Positions 1-8,370 of a stretch of DNA of 64,000 nt are shown in pieces; the first letter of the stretch is position 1; every line of letters begins with the position of its first letter. The translations under genes were made by a program, and so were the position numbers. Source of the DNA: CAZPHU01 sp964419255 (GTDB lineage Bacteria; Fibrobacterota; Chitinivibrionia; Chitinivibrionales; CAYFVL01); the NCBI GenBank assembly GCA_964419255.1, contig CAYQOU010000009.1:19252-83251 (forward strand). The letters run 5' to 3'. A model generated the notes under the pieces. The model ran no database searches. It was not told where the DNA came from and was given only the letters and a program-made list of their open reading frames with translations.

Positions 1-30
1 AATGTAATTACGCAAATGTGAAAAAAAGTG

Positions 31-59
31 TTGCGTCGGTGGATGCATTCACGTATTTT
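31..59 (+). promoter_or_regulatory. Candidate promoter of the ilv leader
   Basis: A -35-like TTGCGT (31-36) lies 17 bp from a -10-like TATTTT (54-59). Transcription would start close to the ATG at 66, giving a nearly leaderless leader-peptide mRNA. The reading frame of the leader peptide is also open upstream to the window edge, so the true promoter could lie outside the window. Confidence 0.3.
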
Positions 60-65
60 ACATTC

Positions 66-176
66 ATGAAAACCAGAGAATTTACAAATGCAACCCTTAT
101 TACCGTCAATGTCGTAAGTGTAGTCGATATCGTCAATGTCGTACGAATTACGAATATATGGGAAACGGGTTTGTGA
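66..176 (+). CDS. ilv operon leader peptide (attenuation)
   Basis: A 36-codon reading frame too short for routine gene calling. Codons 11-31 contain 8 Val, 4 Ile and 1 Leu, including the run VNVVSVVDIVNVV, and the product otherwise looks like no folded protein. It ends (TGA 174-176) directly after a sequence that can pair with the terminator 5' arm downstream, the layout of leader peptides of branched-chain operons. A 13-bp stretch (CGTCAATGTCGTA) occurs twice, at 104-116 and 131-143, so the Val-rich part may have grown by duplication. There is no clear ribosome site before ATG 66; in-frame GTG codons at 18 and 39 are alternative starts. Confidence 0.75.
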   Translation: MKTREFTNATLITVNVVSVVDIVNVVRITNIWETGL

Positions 177-216
177 ATATTTAGAGAAATACAGAGAAGA
201 ATTCAAGCCCGTTTCC
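161..216 (+). promoter_or_regulatory. Antiterminator arms of the ilv attenuator
   Basis: Bases 161-173 (GGAAACGGGTTTG) are complementary to 204-216 (CAAGCCCGTTTCC) over 13 bp with one G-U pair. If a ribosome stalls on the Val/Ile codons, 161-173 stays free and pairs with 204-216, which blocks the terminator. If translation reaches the stop at 174-176 the ribosome covers 161-173 and the terminator can form. Confidence 0.75.
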
Positions 217-238
217 TGCGAAGGAGACGGGCTTTTTT
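207..238 (+). terminator. Attenuator terminator before ilvB
   Basis: GCCCGTTTCC (207-216) pairs with GGAGACGGGC (223-232; one G-U pair) around a 6-base loop, followed by TTTTTT. This is a strong intrinsic terminator placed between the leader peptide and ilvB, so it controls entry into the operon rather than ending a gene. Confidence 0.85.
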
Positions 239-299
239 CGTTAGCAGGCCACCTGCGCTTGCTTCCAGCCTTCAAGAGGAGGTATTTTAACGTGCTTGA

Positions 300-2042
300 A
301 TGGAGGAGATTTTGAAGAAAACGGGTGCGGAAATAATTGTCGATGTTCTGTTAAAGGAACAGGTTGATGTTTTGTTCGGATATCCGGGAGGCGTAGTAAT
401 ACCGATATTCGACGTATTATACGATACAAAAGGTATAGATGTCGTTCTTACCCGCCACGAGCAGGCTGCGGCACATGCGGCAGACGGCTATGCCCGGGCG
501 ACGGGAAAAACGGGTGTCTGTCTGGCAACAAGCGGTCCGGGGGCAACAAACATCGTCACTGGTGTTGCGACCGCATACCTGGATAGTATCCCGATGGTGG
601 CACTCACCGGACAGGTCGCCACTCCTCTTTTAGGCACCGACGCCTTTCAGGAGGCGGATATCGTCGGGATAACCCGCCCGATAACCAAACACAATTTCCT
701 GGTGAAAACTGTCGAGGAACTTCCCACCATACTAAAGCAGGCGTTTCATATCGCGCGAACGGGGCGTCCCGGTCCGGTGCTTGTGGATATACCTAAGGAT
801 GTCTCCAGTGGTGTGCTTGACGGGTATGAGTATCCCGATGATGTTTCCATCCGAAGCTACCGTCCCAATGTGGTTGGCCACACTCGTCAGATCAGGAAAG
901 CAGCCGATGCCATCAGAGATGCCAAAAAGCCGGTTATCTATGCGGGAGGGGGAGTCGTTCTCAGCGGTGCTCACGAGCAGCTGCGGGAGCTGGCGGAGAA
1001 GACAAGTATTCCGGTCACCACAACCCTGATGGGTTTGGGAGCCTTTCCGGGCACAAGCGAGCTTTTCATCGGCATGCCGGGGATGCATGGCTCGAAGACG
1101 GCAAATTTTGCGTTGCAGCAAACCGATCTGATCATCTCGGTTGGTGCACGGTTTGACGACCGGGTAACGGGGCATGTGGCTTCCTTTGCGCCGAATGCAA
1201 AGATCATCCACATGGATATAGACCCGGCGGCGATCTCAAAGATAATCAAGGTCGATATACCGGTGGTCGGGGATGCTAAAAACATCCTGACAAAATTAAA
1301 TGAGATAGTCCAGCCGCGCGAAAAGGACGAGTGGAACGAGCAGATAAATGCGTGGCGAGGCGACAGGCTCTATGTATACGCTGAAGACGAAACGGTGATA
1401 AAACCGCAGTCGGTTGTCGAAGAACTCTTCCGATTGACTGAAGGTAAAGCGGTTGTTGCCACTGAGGTTGGCCAGAATCAGATGTGGGCGGCGCATTATT
1501 ACCCGTTTGATAAACCGAGGCAGCTTCTTACCTCCGGGGGACTGGGCACGATGGGCTACGGGATGCCCGCGGCAATGGGGGCGGCGATGGTTGTAAAAGA
1601 CAGACCGGTGGTGGATATCGCAGGGGATGGATCGATCCAGATGAATATCCAGGAGCTGGCGACAATCTCTCTGAACAATATACCGGTGAAGGTAATTATT
1701 CTCAACAACTCCTATTTGGGAATGGTCCGCCAGTGGCAGGATTTGTTTTTTGACAAACGATACGCATCGACCTGTTTGAAAGAGGGGCTTGCCGATTGTA
1801 AAGAGTGTGTCGGGCCGGAGAAGTGTAAGCGTCAATATGTTCCCGATTTTGTTTCGCTCGCCGAAAGTTTCAATATCGAGGCGTTTAGAGCGGAGAAGCC
1901 GCAGCAGGTGCAGGAAGTTTTGAAAAAAGGGCTGGCGGTTGATGGGCCGGCGGTGATGGAGTTTATTGTTGCAAAAGAAGAAAATGTTTTCCCGATGGTT
2001 CCCGCAGGCAAACCGATCGATGAGATACTGGAGGCACAATGA
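300..2042 (+). CDS. ilvB: Acetolactate synthase, large (catalytic) subunit
   Basis: Thiamine-diphosphate enzyme joining two pyruvates to acetolactate (Val/Leu) or pyruvate and 2-oxobutyrate to acetohydroxybutyrate (Ile). The 580-aa product has the three usual domains: N-terminal TPP-binding with the catalytic Glu in RHEQAAAHAADGYAR, a central domain, and the C-terminal domain with GDGSIQMN and ILNNSYLGMVRQWQ. An unusual insert near residues 490-510 carries four cysteines (C-x7-C-x2-C-x5-C). Start is uncertain: AGAGGAGG (275-282) is 17 nt from ATG 300 but 9 nt from a GTG (292) that opens a 7-codon ORF ending over a TTG at 312; GGAGGAG sits just before that TTG, so translation may begin there by coupling. 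First gene of the attenuated operon. Confidence 0.97.
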   Translation: MEEILKKTGAEIIVDVLLKEQVDVLFGYPGGVVIPIFDVLYDTKGIDVVLTRHEQAAAHAADGYARATGKTGVCLATSGPGATNIVTGVATAYLDSIPMVALTGQVATPLLGTDAFQEADIVGITRPITKHNFLVKTVEELPTILKQAFHIARTGRPGPVLVDIPKDVSSGVLDGYEYPDDVSIRSYRPNVVGHTRQIRKAADAIRDAKKPVIYAGGGVVLSGAHEQLRELAEKTSIPVTTTLMGLGAFPGTSELFIGMPGMHGSKTANFALQQTDLIISVGARFDDRVTGHVASFAPNAKIIHMDIDPAAISKIIKVDIPVVGDAKNILTKLNEIVQPREKDEWNEQINAWRGDRLYVYAEDETVIKPQSVVEELFRLTEGKAVVATEVGQNQMWAAHYYPFDKPRQLLTSGGLGTMGYGMPAAMGAAMVVKDRPVVDIAGDGSIQMNIQELATISLNNIPVKVIILNNSYLGMVRQWQDLFFDKRYASTCLKEGLADCKECVGPEKCKRQYVPDFVSLAESFNIEAFRAEKPQQVQEVLKKGLAVDGPAVMEFIVAKEENVFPMVPAGKPIDEILEAQ

Positions 2043-2521
2043 GCATGCATACTATAAGTGTTTTTGTCGAAAATCATAGCGGTGCACTGTCGCGTATTGC
2101 CGGTTTGTTTTCCAGCCGGGGCTATAATATAAACAGCCTGACAGTCGCCGAGACGGAAGATCCTGAAATATCCCGAATGACAATATCGGTCGGCGGGGAT
2201 GAAAACGTTCTGGAGCAGGTGGTAAAACAGCTGAATCGTCTGATAGATGTAATTAAGGTTGTTGATTTTGCCGATGAGCCGATTGTGGACAGAGAACTTT
2301 TGCTTGTGCGACTGGATACGACTAAGAACGGCCGCACCGAACTTATCGAATTGGCAAAGATCTACGGAGGCACAATCGCCGATGTGGGAAGCGCGTCGAT
2401 GACTGTTCAGATCATGGGGACAACTCAGCAGATCGACGATTTTATCCGGCTGGTAAAGCCTTACGGGATCAAAGAACTTGTCCGTACCGGTAAAATCGCC
2501 ATGGCACAAGCCACAAAATAA
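2039..2521 (+). CDS. ilvN: Acetolactate synthase, small (regulatory) subunit
   Basis: 160-aa regulatory partner of IlvB. The N-terminal ACT domain (about residues 4-75, HTISVFVENHSGALSRIAGL) is the valine-binding module of this family; the C-terminal half matches the ALS small-subunit domain. ATG 2039 overlaps the ilvB stop by 4 bases (ATGA), indicating translational coupling and a stoichiometric complex. It should confer feedback inhibition by valine on the catalytic subunit (family knowledge). Confidence 0.96.
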   Translation: MSMHTISVFVENHSGALSRIAGLFSSRGYNINSLTVAETEDPEISRMTISVGGDENVLEQVVKQLNRLIDVIKVVDFADEPIVDRELLLVRLDTTKNGRTELIELAKIYGGTIADVGSASMTVQIMGTTQQIDDFIRLVKPYGIKELVRTGKIAMAQATK

Positions 2522-2564
2522 GAGACGTCATTTCTATTTTTAACTTTTTAAAGGAGACTGCGTA

Positions 2565-3662
2565 ATGGCACAAATCGACTTTGGCGGGGTGAAAGAAAAC
2601 GTTATCACCCGTAAAGAATTCACTATTGCTAAAGCGAGAAGAGTTCTTAAGAAGGAAACCATTGCCGTGATCGGCTACGGTGTACAGGGTCCTGCCCAGG
2701 CATTAAACATGAAGGATAACGGGATCAATGTCATCATAGGCCAGTCTCCTGATTTCAAAGAAGATTGGGATCGTGCCCGCAAAGATGGATGGGTGCCCGG
2801 AAAGACTCTGTTTGATATCGAAGAGGCCGTGGAGAGGGCAACCATTATTCAGGTTCTGGTTTCCGATGCTGCCCAGCGGGTTATCTGGAAGCAGATCAAA
2901 AAGCATTTAAATCCGGGTGATGCACTGTATTTTTCGCATGGTTTTTCCATCGTGTATAAAGACCAGACCAAGGTCATTCCGCCCGAGGATGTTGATGTTA
3001 TCCTGGTTGCCCCCAAGGGAAGCGGAACCTCCGTTCGTCGTAATTTCCTCTCGGGTGCCGGCATCAACTCCAGTTATGCCGTGTTTCAGGATGCAACCGG
3101 GAAAGCCGAACAGCGTACGCTGGCTCTGGGTATCGCTATTGGTTCAGGGTACCTGTTTCCGACCACCTTCGAGCAGGAAGTATACAGTGATCTGACCGGT
3201 GAGCGGGGTATTCTTATGGGCGCTCTGGCCGGTGTGATGGAAGCCCAGTACGATGTGCTGCGCAAAAACGGACACTCTCCCAGTGAGGCGTTTAACGAAA
3301 CGGTGGAAGAGCTGACACAGAGTCTGATTCGTCTGGTGGATGAAAACGGTATGGACTGGATGTATTCAAACTGTTCCGCAACCGCCCAACGAGGTGCTTT
3401 GGACTGGAAGCCCAAGTTTAAGAAAGCAACACTTCCGGTGTTCAAGGAACTGTATGATGCGGTAAAAACGGGTAAGGAAACCAAGCGTGTGATCAACCTG
3501 TGTGGACGCAAGGACTACCCGCAGAGAGTCGCTAAAGAACTTGCCGCGATCCGCGAATCGGAAATGTGGCAGGCTGGAGCGGCTGTCCGTAATCTCCGTC
3601 CGAAGCAGAAAGCCAAGACCGTTACCCGTGCGACAAAGGGTGTTTCCGGTCGCAAAGGCTAA
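2565..3662 (+). CDS. ilvC: Ketol-acid reductoisomerase
   Basis: Converts acetolactate or acetohydroxybutyrate to dihydroxy acids with NADPH and Mg2+. The 365-aa protein has an N-terminal Rossmann domain (VIGYGVQGPAQALN, about residues 36-49) and an all-alpha C-terminal domain carrying the metal ligands (DLTGERGILMGALAG and the ETVEEL helix). It resembles the longer forms found in Bacteroidetes and eukaryotes rather than the 330-aa short form, and has a basic C-terminal tail rich in K/R. AAAGGAG lies a few bases before ATG 2565. Third gene of the ilv-leu operon. Confidence 0.95.
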   Translation: MAQIDFGGVKENVITRKEFTIAKARRVLKKETIAVIGYGVQGPAQALNMKDNGINVIIGQSPDFKEDWDRARKDGWVPGKTLFDIEEAVERATIIQVLVSDAAQRVIWKQIKKHLNPGDALYFSHGFSIVYKDQTKVIPPEDVDVILVAPKGSGTSVRRNFLSGAGINSSYAVFQDATGKAEQRTLALGIAIGSGYLFPTTFEQEVYSDLTGERGILMGALAGVMEAQYDVLRKNGHSPSEAFNETVEELTQSLIRLVDENGMDWMYSNCSATAQRGALDWKPKFKKATLPVFKELYDAVKTGKETKRVINLCGRKDYPQRVAKELAAIRESEMWQAGAAVRNLRPKQKAKTVTRATKGVSGRKG

Positions 3663-3706
3663 AAGATGTGAGGTCTGAAGTGAAAAATGTATGGAAACAA
3701 CCAGCA

Positions 3707-3780
3707 CCGGCAATTTTGCCGGCCATTCGCTTTACACTAAACAACAGTTATACCGGAGGTGCTTCTGAATGGAGCACCTC
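3707..3780 (+). other. Two intercistronic hairpins between ilvC and leuA
   Basis: CCGGCAA (3707-3713) pairs with TTGCCGG (3716-3722), and GAGGTGCT (3756-3763) pairs with AGCACCTC (3773-3780). Both are perfect stems without a following T-run, so they are more likely RNA-processing or mRNA-stability elements than terminators. Confidence 0.55.
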
Positions 3781-3818
3781 TGCTCTGGTGATATCATCCG
3801 AAGCAGTCAGGATTGTAC

Positions 3819-5384
3819 ATGGCCGATAAAGTTTACATATTCGATACCACCTTGCGTGATGGAGAGCAGGCGTTGCCCTCCAGTTTATCAGTCGAGCAGA
3901 AGATCCGAATCGCCCGCCAGCTGGCAAGAATGAAGGTCGATATTATTGAAGCGGGCTTCCCGGTGTCTTCACCGGGGGATTTTGCTTCAGTAGAATCGAT
4001 TGCGCGTGAAGTTAAGGGGCCGGTAATCTGCGGACTGGCACGTATGGTGGAAAAGGATATTCTCAGCTGCGCAAAGGCGGTAAAGCCCGCCGAGCGCCCG
4101 CGCATACATACCTTCATCGGTACATCCACGATTCATACCGAAAAGAAGCTACGTAAGACGGAGGATGAAATCTTTGATATAGTCAGCCGGAGCATAAAGC
4201 TTGCCCGCAAGCATTGTGGCGACGTAGAGTTTTCTCCCGAGGATGCGGGGCGCACGGGAATAGATTTTCTCTGTCGTATTGTGGAGGCGGCAATCACCGC
4301 GGGGGCATCCACAATCAATATTCCCGACACTGTGGGGTATACGACGCCCGAGGTGTTTGCCAACATTTTCGATCAGCTGTTTGATAGAGTGCCCAATATT
4401 GATAAAGCGATCATATCGGTACACTGTCACGACGATCTGGGGATGGCTACGGCAAATTCTCTGACTGCTGTCAAGCACGGTGCCCGTCAGGTTGAATGTA
4501 CCATGAACGGCCTGGGGGAACGGGCCGGCAATGCGGCACTGGAGGAGATCGTGATGGCCCTGAAGGTTCGAAAGGACGTATTCAAGGTCAAAACCGATAT
4601 CGAGACGCGTGAGATTATGCGCACCAGTAAACTGGTGAGAGATATCTGCAGTATGCCGGTTCAGCCCAACAAGGCAATCGTGGGGAGTAATGCATTTTCC
4701 CACTCTTCCGGTATTCATCAGGACGGCGTGTTGAAAGCAAAAAAGACCTATGAGATTATGACACCGCAATCTATCGGGCTGAAAGAGAACAAGATGAATC
4801 TGACCAGCCGGTCGGGCAGCCACATGGTGAAGTCACGGTTGATCAGTCTGGGATATACCGAAGATGAGTTCGACCTTACGGCTTTTTATGATCGGTTCGT
4901 GGAGCTGGCCGACAAGAAGGGAACGGTGTACGATGACGATCTGATCACACTGATGGAGTCGCGCAGCCATGAGGATATGGCCGACGATTACCTCCTGGAG
5001 TATCTCAACGTCTCCAGTGGTACGACGACGGTTCCGACTGCGACCGTTCGTATACGTATGCAGGATGGCCGCACGGCACAGGAAGCGGCGTGTGGGGATG
5101 GTGCTTTTGATGCCGCCACAAAGGCAATCGACCGGATAATCGGGTATGAAATTAACATAGAGGAGTTTCATCTCGACTCCATCACACAGGGGCGGGAAGC
5201 CTTAGGTAAGGTGAAGATCGTTGCGGGATCAGCTGAAGGAATTTTTACGGGAAACGCTACCAGCACCGATATTGTGGATGCCTCAGCGAAGGCTTACATG
5301 GATATCATAAATAAAATGTCACGCATGCGTAAGTTCGGTAAGAAACTGACGCCTAAAAAGGCCAGACGATCGCCAAGATTATAA
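3819..5384 (+). CDS. leuA: 2-isopropylmalate synthase
   Basis: First committed step of leucine synthesis: acetyl-CoA plus 2-ketoisovalerate gives 2-isopropylmalate. 521 aa from ATG 3819 (a TTG two codons earlier is less likely). The TIM-barrel starts with FDTTLRDGEQA (metal/substrate motif), has HCHDDLGMATANS with the metal-binding His pair, and is followed by the LeuA communication region and C-terminal allosteric domain (about residues 390-510) that binds leucine in this family. It ends in a basic tail. Lies in the ilv-leu operon, which makes the LeuA assignment firmer against CimA downstream. Confidence 0.93.
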   Translation: MADKVYIFDTTLRDGEQALPSSLSVEQKIRIARQLARMKVDIIEAGFPVSSPGDFASVESIAREVKGPVICGLARMVEKDILSCAKAVKPAERPRIHTFIGTSTIHTEKKLRKTEDEIFDIVSRSIKLARKHCGDVEFSPEDAGRTGIDFLCRIVEAAITAGASTINIPDTVGYTTPEVFANIFDQLFDRVPNIDKAIISVHCHDDLGMATANSLTAVKHGARQVECTMNGLGERAGNAALEEIVMALKVRKDVFKVKTDIETREIMRTSKLVRDICSMPVQPNKAIVGSNAFSHSSGIHQDGVLKAKKTYEIMTPQSIGLKENKMNLTSRSGSHMVKSRLISLGYTEDEFDLTAFYDRFVELADKKGTVYDDDLITLMESRSHEDMADDYLLEYLNVSSGTTTVPTATVRIRMQDGRTAQEAACGDGAFDAATKAIDRIIGYEINIEEFHLDSITQGREALGKVKIVAGSAEGIFTGNATSTDIVDASAKAYMDIINKMSRMRKFGKKLTPKKARRSPRL

Positions 5385-5512
5385 GCACAGTACCATCCGC
5401 AGCCTTATTGCAGAGCATGTAGCCGAAAAACAGTGGAACTTATTTTTAATCTCAAAAACAATAGTGTGAGAGCGGACACCCGTGCCGCCCATCAAAGGAA
5501 AGGAACGCAGGA

Positions 5513-6574
5513 ATGAAATCGTACAACATTGCACTAATGCCTGGAGACGGTACAGGACCCGAAGTTCTTCAGGAGGGGGTAAAGGTCCTCGATGCGGTTG
5601 CCGCCAAATACGATCTGAAACTCAATTACCAGTCATTTGATTTCGGCGGTGAGCGGTACCTGAAAACCGGTGAGACAATCTCCGACAGTGCCATAGAGGA
5701 TCTAAAGAAGTTTGATGCGATTTTTCTGGGAGCTATCGGTCATCCTGATGTAAAGCCGGGGATTCTTGAAGTCGGTATTCTGCTGAAGGTCCGCTTTGCG
5801 CTCGATCAGTACATCAACCTGCGTCCGGTCAAGCTGTATCCGAATGTCGATACGCCTCTGAAGGACAAGGGGCCGGAACACATCGATTTTACCGTCATTC
5901 GTGAAAACAGCGGTGGAATATATACCGGCATGGGTGGTGCCGCAATGGTGGGTACACAAAACGAGGTAGCTTCACAGCTGATGGTATATACACGGCCGGT
6001 AGTTGACCGCTGCATGCGGTATTCCTATGAGTATACCCGTAAGCGCAATCGCAAAAAGATGCTGACATTGGTTCACAAGTGCAATGTTCTGACCAATGTC
6101 GGTGATCTGTGGGTGCGTTCTCATAAGGAAATGGGAGATGGGCAATACACCGATATCAAACAGGATTACAATCACGTGGACGCATGTACCATGTGGATGG
6201 TAAAAAGCCCTGAGTATTATGATGTAATCGTCACCTCCAATCTGTTTGGAGATATTATCACCGATCTTGGTGCCATGATTCAGGGGGGTATGGGTATCGC
6301 AGCCGGCGGTAACATTAATCCAGATGGCGTATCCATGTTTGAGCCGATTGGTGGAAGTGCGCCTAAGTACACCGGTCAGAACATAATCAATCCGCTTGCG
6401 GCGATTTGCTCCGGTGGTATGCTTCTGGAGACGCTGGGAGAAGACGAAGCGGCTAATGCCGTTGACAAGGCTGTGCATGATGCACTCGCATCCGGTAAGA
6501 TAAAAAGCCTGTCTGCCGGACGAATGGGAATGGGCACTACAGAGGTAGGCGATTTTGTAGCTTCGCTTGTTTAA
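5513..6574 (+). CDS. leuB: 3-isopropylmalate dehydrogenase
   Basis: NAD-dependent oxidative decarboxylase of leucine synthesis; in citramalate-pathway organisms the same enzyme also acts on 3-methylmalate. 353 aa, usual family length. MPGDGTGPEV is the N-terminal motif, and NLFGDIITDLGAMIQGG with the GGSAPKYTGQN motif form the metal and cofactor site of the isocitrate/isopropylmalate dehydrogenase family. An AAAGGAA/AGGA site precedes ATG 5513. Isocitrate dehydrogenase of the same superfamily is less likely given the leuA and cimA neighbours. Confidence 0.9.
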   Translation: MKSYNIALMPGDGTGPEVLQEGVKVLDAVAAKYDLKLNYQSFDFGGERYLKTGETISDSAIEDLKKFDAIFLGAIGHPDVKPGILEVGILLKVRFALDQYINLRPVKLYPNVDTPLKDKGPEHIDFTVIRENSGGIYTGMGGAAMVGTQNEVASQLMVYTRPVVDRCMRYSYEYTRKRNRKKMLTLVHKCNVLTNVGDLWVRSHKEMGDGQYTDIKQDYNHVDACTMWMVKSPEYYDVIVTSNLFGDIITDLGAMIQGGMGIAAGGNINPDGVSMFEPIGGSAPKYTGQNIINPLAAICSGGMLLETLGEDEAANAVDKAVHDALASGKIKSLSAGRMGMGTTEVGDFVASLV

Positions 6575-6592
6575 GAAGCAAGCACTAATGGT

Positions 6593-6610
6593 GCGGGGAT
6601 ATGCCCCCGC
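6593..6610 (+). other. Intercistronic hairpin leuB-cimA
   Basis: GCGGGG (6593-6598) pairs with CCCCGC (6605-6610) around a 6-base loop. No T-run follows, so read-through into cimA is expected. Confidence 0.5.
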
Positions 6611-6711
6611 GCCGGCAAAATATGCTATCCCTGATACATGCAGCAAAATTTCTGCAAGCAGGTAAGTGACCCACACGACTGTCGAACTTTTTACGATAAG
6701 GTATGGGATAT

Positions 6712-8304
6712 ATGAGTACGAGTAAAGCAACTCCATCGGTTGCAGTCTATGATACGACGTTGCGGGATGGTAATCAGGCCGTCGGTATAGGATTATCGCT
6801 TAGTGATAAGGTAAACATTGCAGAGAAACTCAATGCGATGGGATTTCACTACATCGAGGGGGGCTGGCCCAATCCTACCAATCAGACAGATACTGAATTC
6901 TATAAGATTGTCGCCAGAAAGAATTTCACTGCCAAAATTGCGGCTTTTGGCAGTACCCGTCGTCCCAACGGCGCGTGCGAGGAAGATATCTTCATGAAGT
7001 CGCTTATCTCCACGGAAGCACCGGTTGCCACAATCTATGGTAAATCCTGGGATTTGCATGTTACGGAGGTTATCAACACCACCCTGGATGAAAACCTGGC
7101 GATGATAGCCGAATCGGTTGCACATCTGAAAAAGTATATGGACGAGGTGGTTTACGATGCGGAACATTTCTTCGACGGCTACCGGCATAATCGCGAGTAT
7201 GCTATGAAGACACTGTTTGCTGCACAGCAAGGTGGTGCCGATGTTCTGGTTTTATGTGATACCAACGGCGGAACCATGCCAAACAATTTTTTGGAAATAT
7301 ACGACGATGTGGCAAAACAGATGAGCACGCCGCTTGGGGTACATATGCATAATGATACCGGGTGCGCTGATGCCAATTCGTTTCTGGGAATCGCTCGTGG
7401 TGCCGTTCACGTGCAGGGAACGGTCAATGGACTGGGTGAGCGGTGTGGCAATGCCAATCTCTGTACCATTGTGCCCGGCTTGCAGCTCAAACGAGGCCTG
7501 CAGCTGGTTTCCGATGAACAGTTGAAGATGATGACTCAGATGTCGATATACATAAGCGAGGTGGCCAACATATCGCACAACATACGTCTGCCGTATGTTG
7601 GTGAATCGGCGTTTTCCCATAAAGGAGGAGCCCATGCCGATGGTGTCCGGAAGGTGCGCCGGTCGTTTGAGCATATCGATCCAGAGCAGGTCGGTAATTA
7701 TAGACGTTTTGTCGTCTCCGACCAGGCCGGCTCCAGCACGATACTCGAGAAACTCAAGGATATCCGTCCCGATCTTGACAAGAAAGACCCGCAGGTTAAA
7801 AAACTGTTGATGGTCATTAAGGAGAAGGAGTCCAACGGATATCATTTCGAGGCGGCTGACGGATCGTTTCAACTGATTGCCCGTGAAATGCTGGGAATGT
7901 TTGAAGAGCCTTTTCAGATCATCGGCTTCCGGGTGATCGAAGAGAAGCGGGAAAACGGAGAGATGTTTTCGGAGGCAACCATAAAGGTGGCGGAGAATAC
8001 GGTCAGGGTGCATACCGCTGCCGATGGTGACGGTCCGGTAAATGCATTGGATAACGCGCTGCGTAAAGCGCTCATCGAATTTTTCCCCTCTCTGAAAGAG
8101 GTCAAGCTGGAGGACTATAAGGTCCGTGTGCTTGATGGGCGCGAGGGGACGGGGGCAAAGGTTCGGGTGCTTATCGAATCCAGTGATGGTTCGGCTCAGC
8201 GGTGGGGGACCATAGGGGTCAGCTCAAACATCATAGAAGCTTCCTGGATCGCTCTGATAGACAGTCTTAATTACAAATTGATGAAGGATCAGGAACAAAA
8301 ATAG
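6712..8304 (+). CDS. cimA: (R)-citramalate synthase
   Basis: Condenses acetyl-CoA and pyruvate to citramalate, a threonine-independent route to 2-oxobutyrate and isoleucine. 530 aa from ATG 6712, preferred over ATG 6703 because the AAGG at 6698-6701 is then at normal distance. The barrel opens with YDTTLRDGNQAVGIGLS and has EGGWPNPTN, the GGWP signature of the CimA/NifV-like group rather than LeuA, plus HMHNDTGCADANS metal ligands. A LeuA-type dimer/allosteric domain forms the C-terminus (about residues 385-520). No ilvA is seen in the window, in line with this route. Confidence 0.88.
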   Translation: MSTSKATPSVAVYDTTLRDGNQAVGIGLSLSDKVNIAEKLNAMGFHYIEGGWPNPTNQTDTEFYKIVARKNFTAKIAAFGSTRRPNGACEEDIFMKSLISTEAPVATIYGKSWDLHVTEVINTTLDENLAMIAESVAHLKKYMDEVVYDAEHFFDGYRHNREYAMKTLFAAQQGGADVLVLCDTNGGTMPNNFLEIYDDVAKQMSTPLGVHMHNDTGCADANSFLGIARGAVHVQGTVNGLGERCGNANLCTIVPGLQLKRGLQLVSDEQLKMMTQMSIYISEVANISHNIRLPYVGESAFSHKGGAHADGVRKVRRSFEHIDPEQVGNYRRFVVSDQAGSSTILEKLKDIRPDLDKKDPQVKKLLMVIKEKESNGYHFEAADGSFQLIAREMLGMFEEPFQIIGFRVIEEKRENGEMFSEATIKVAENTVRVHTAADGDGPVNALDNALRKALIEFFPSLKEVKLEDYKVRVLDGREGTGAKVRVLIESSDGSAQRWGTIGVSSNIIEASWIALIDSLNYKLMKDQEQK

Positions 8305-8314
8305 GCACATGTAG

Positions 8315-8341
8315 TCGGGCGGCAATCTGTACGCCGCCCGA
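8315..8341 (+). other. Intercistronic hairpin cimA-ilvE
   Basis: TCGGGCGGC (8315-8323) pairs perfectly with GCCGCCCGA (8333-8341) with a 9-base loop and no T-run. It is the strongest of the stems that occupy nearly every gap of this operon. Confidence 0.6.
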
Positions 8342-8370
8342 ATCGAAACTATTAACACGAGGTCTGGCTT

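Noticed and set aside
732..1285. Long frames antisense to ilvB and other conserved genes
   Set aside because: They are shadows of well-supported genes; the proteins show no domains and lack ribosome sites.
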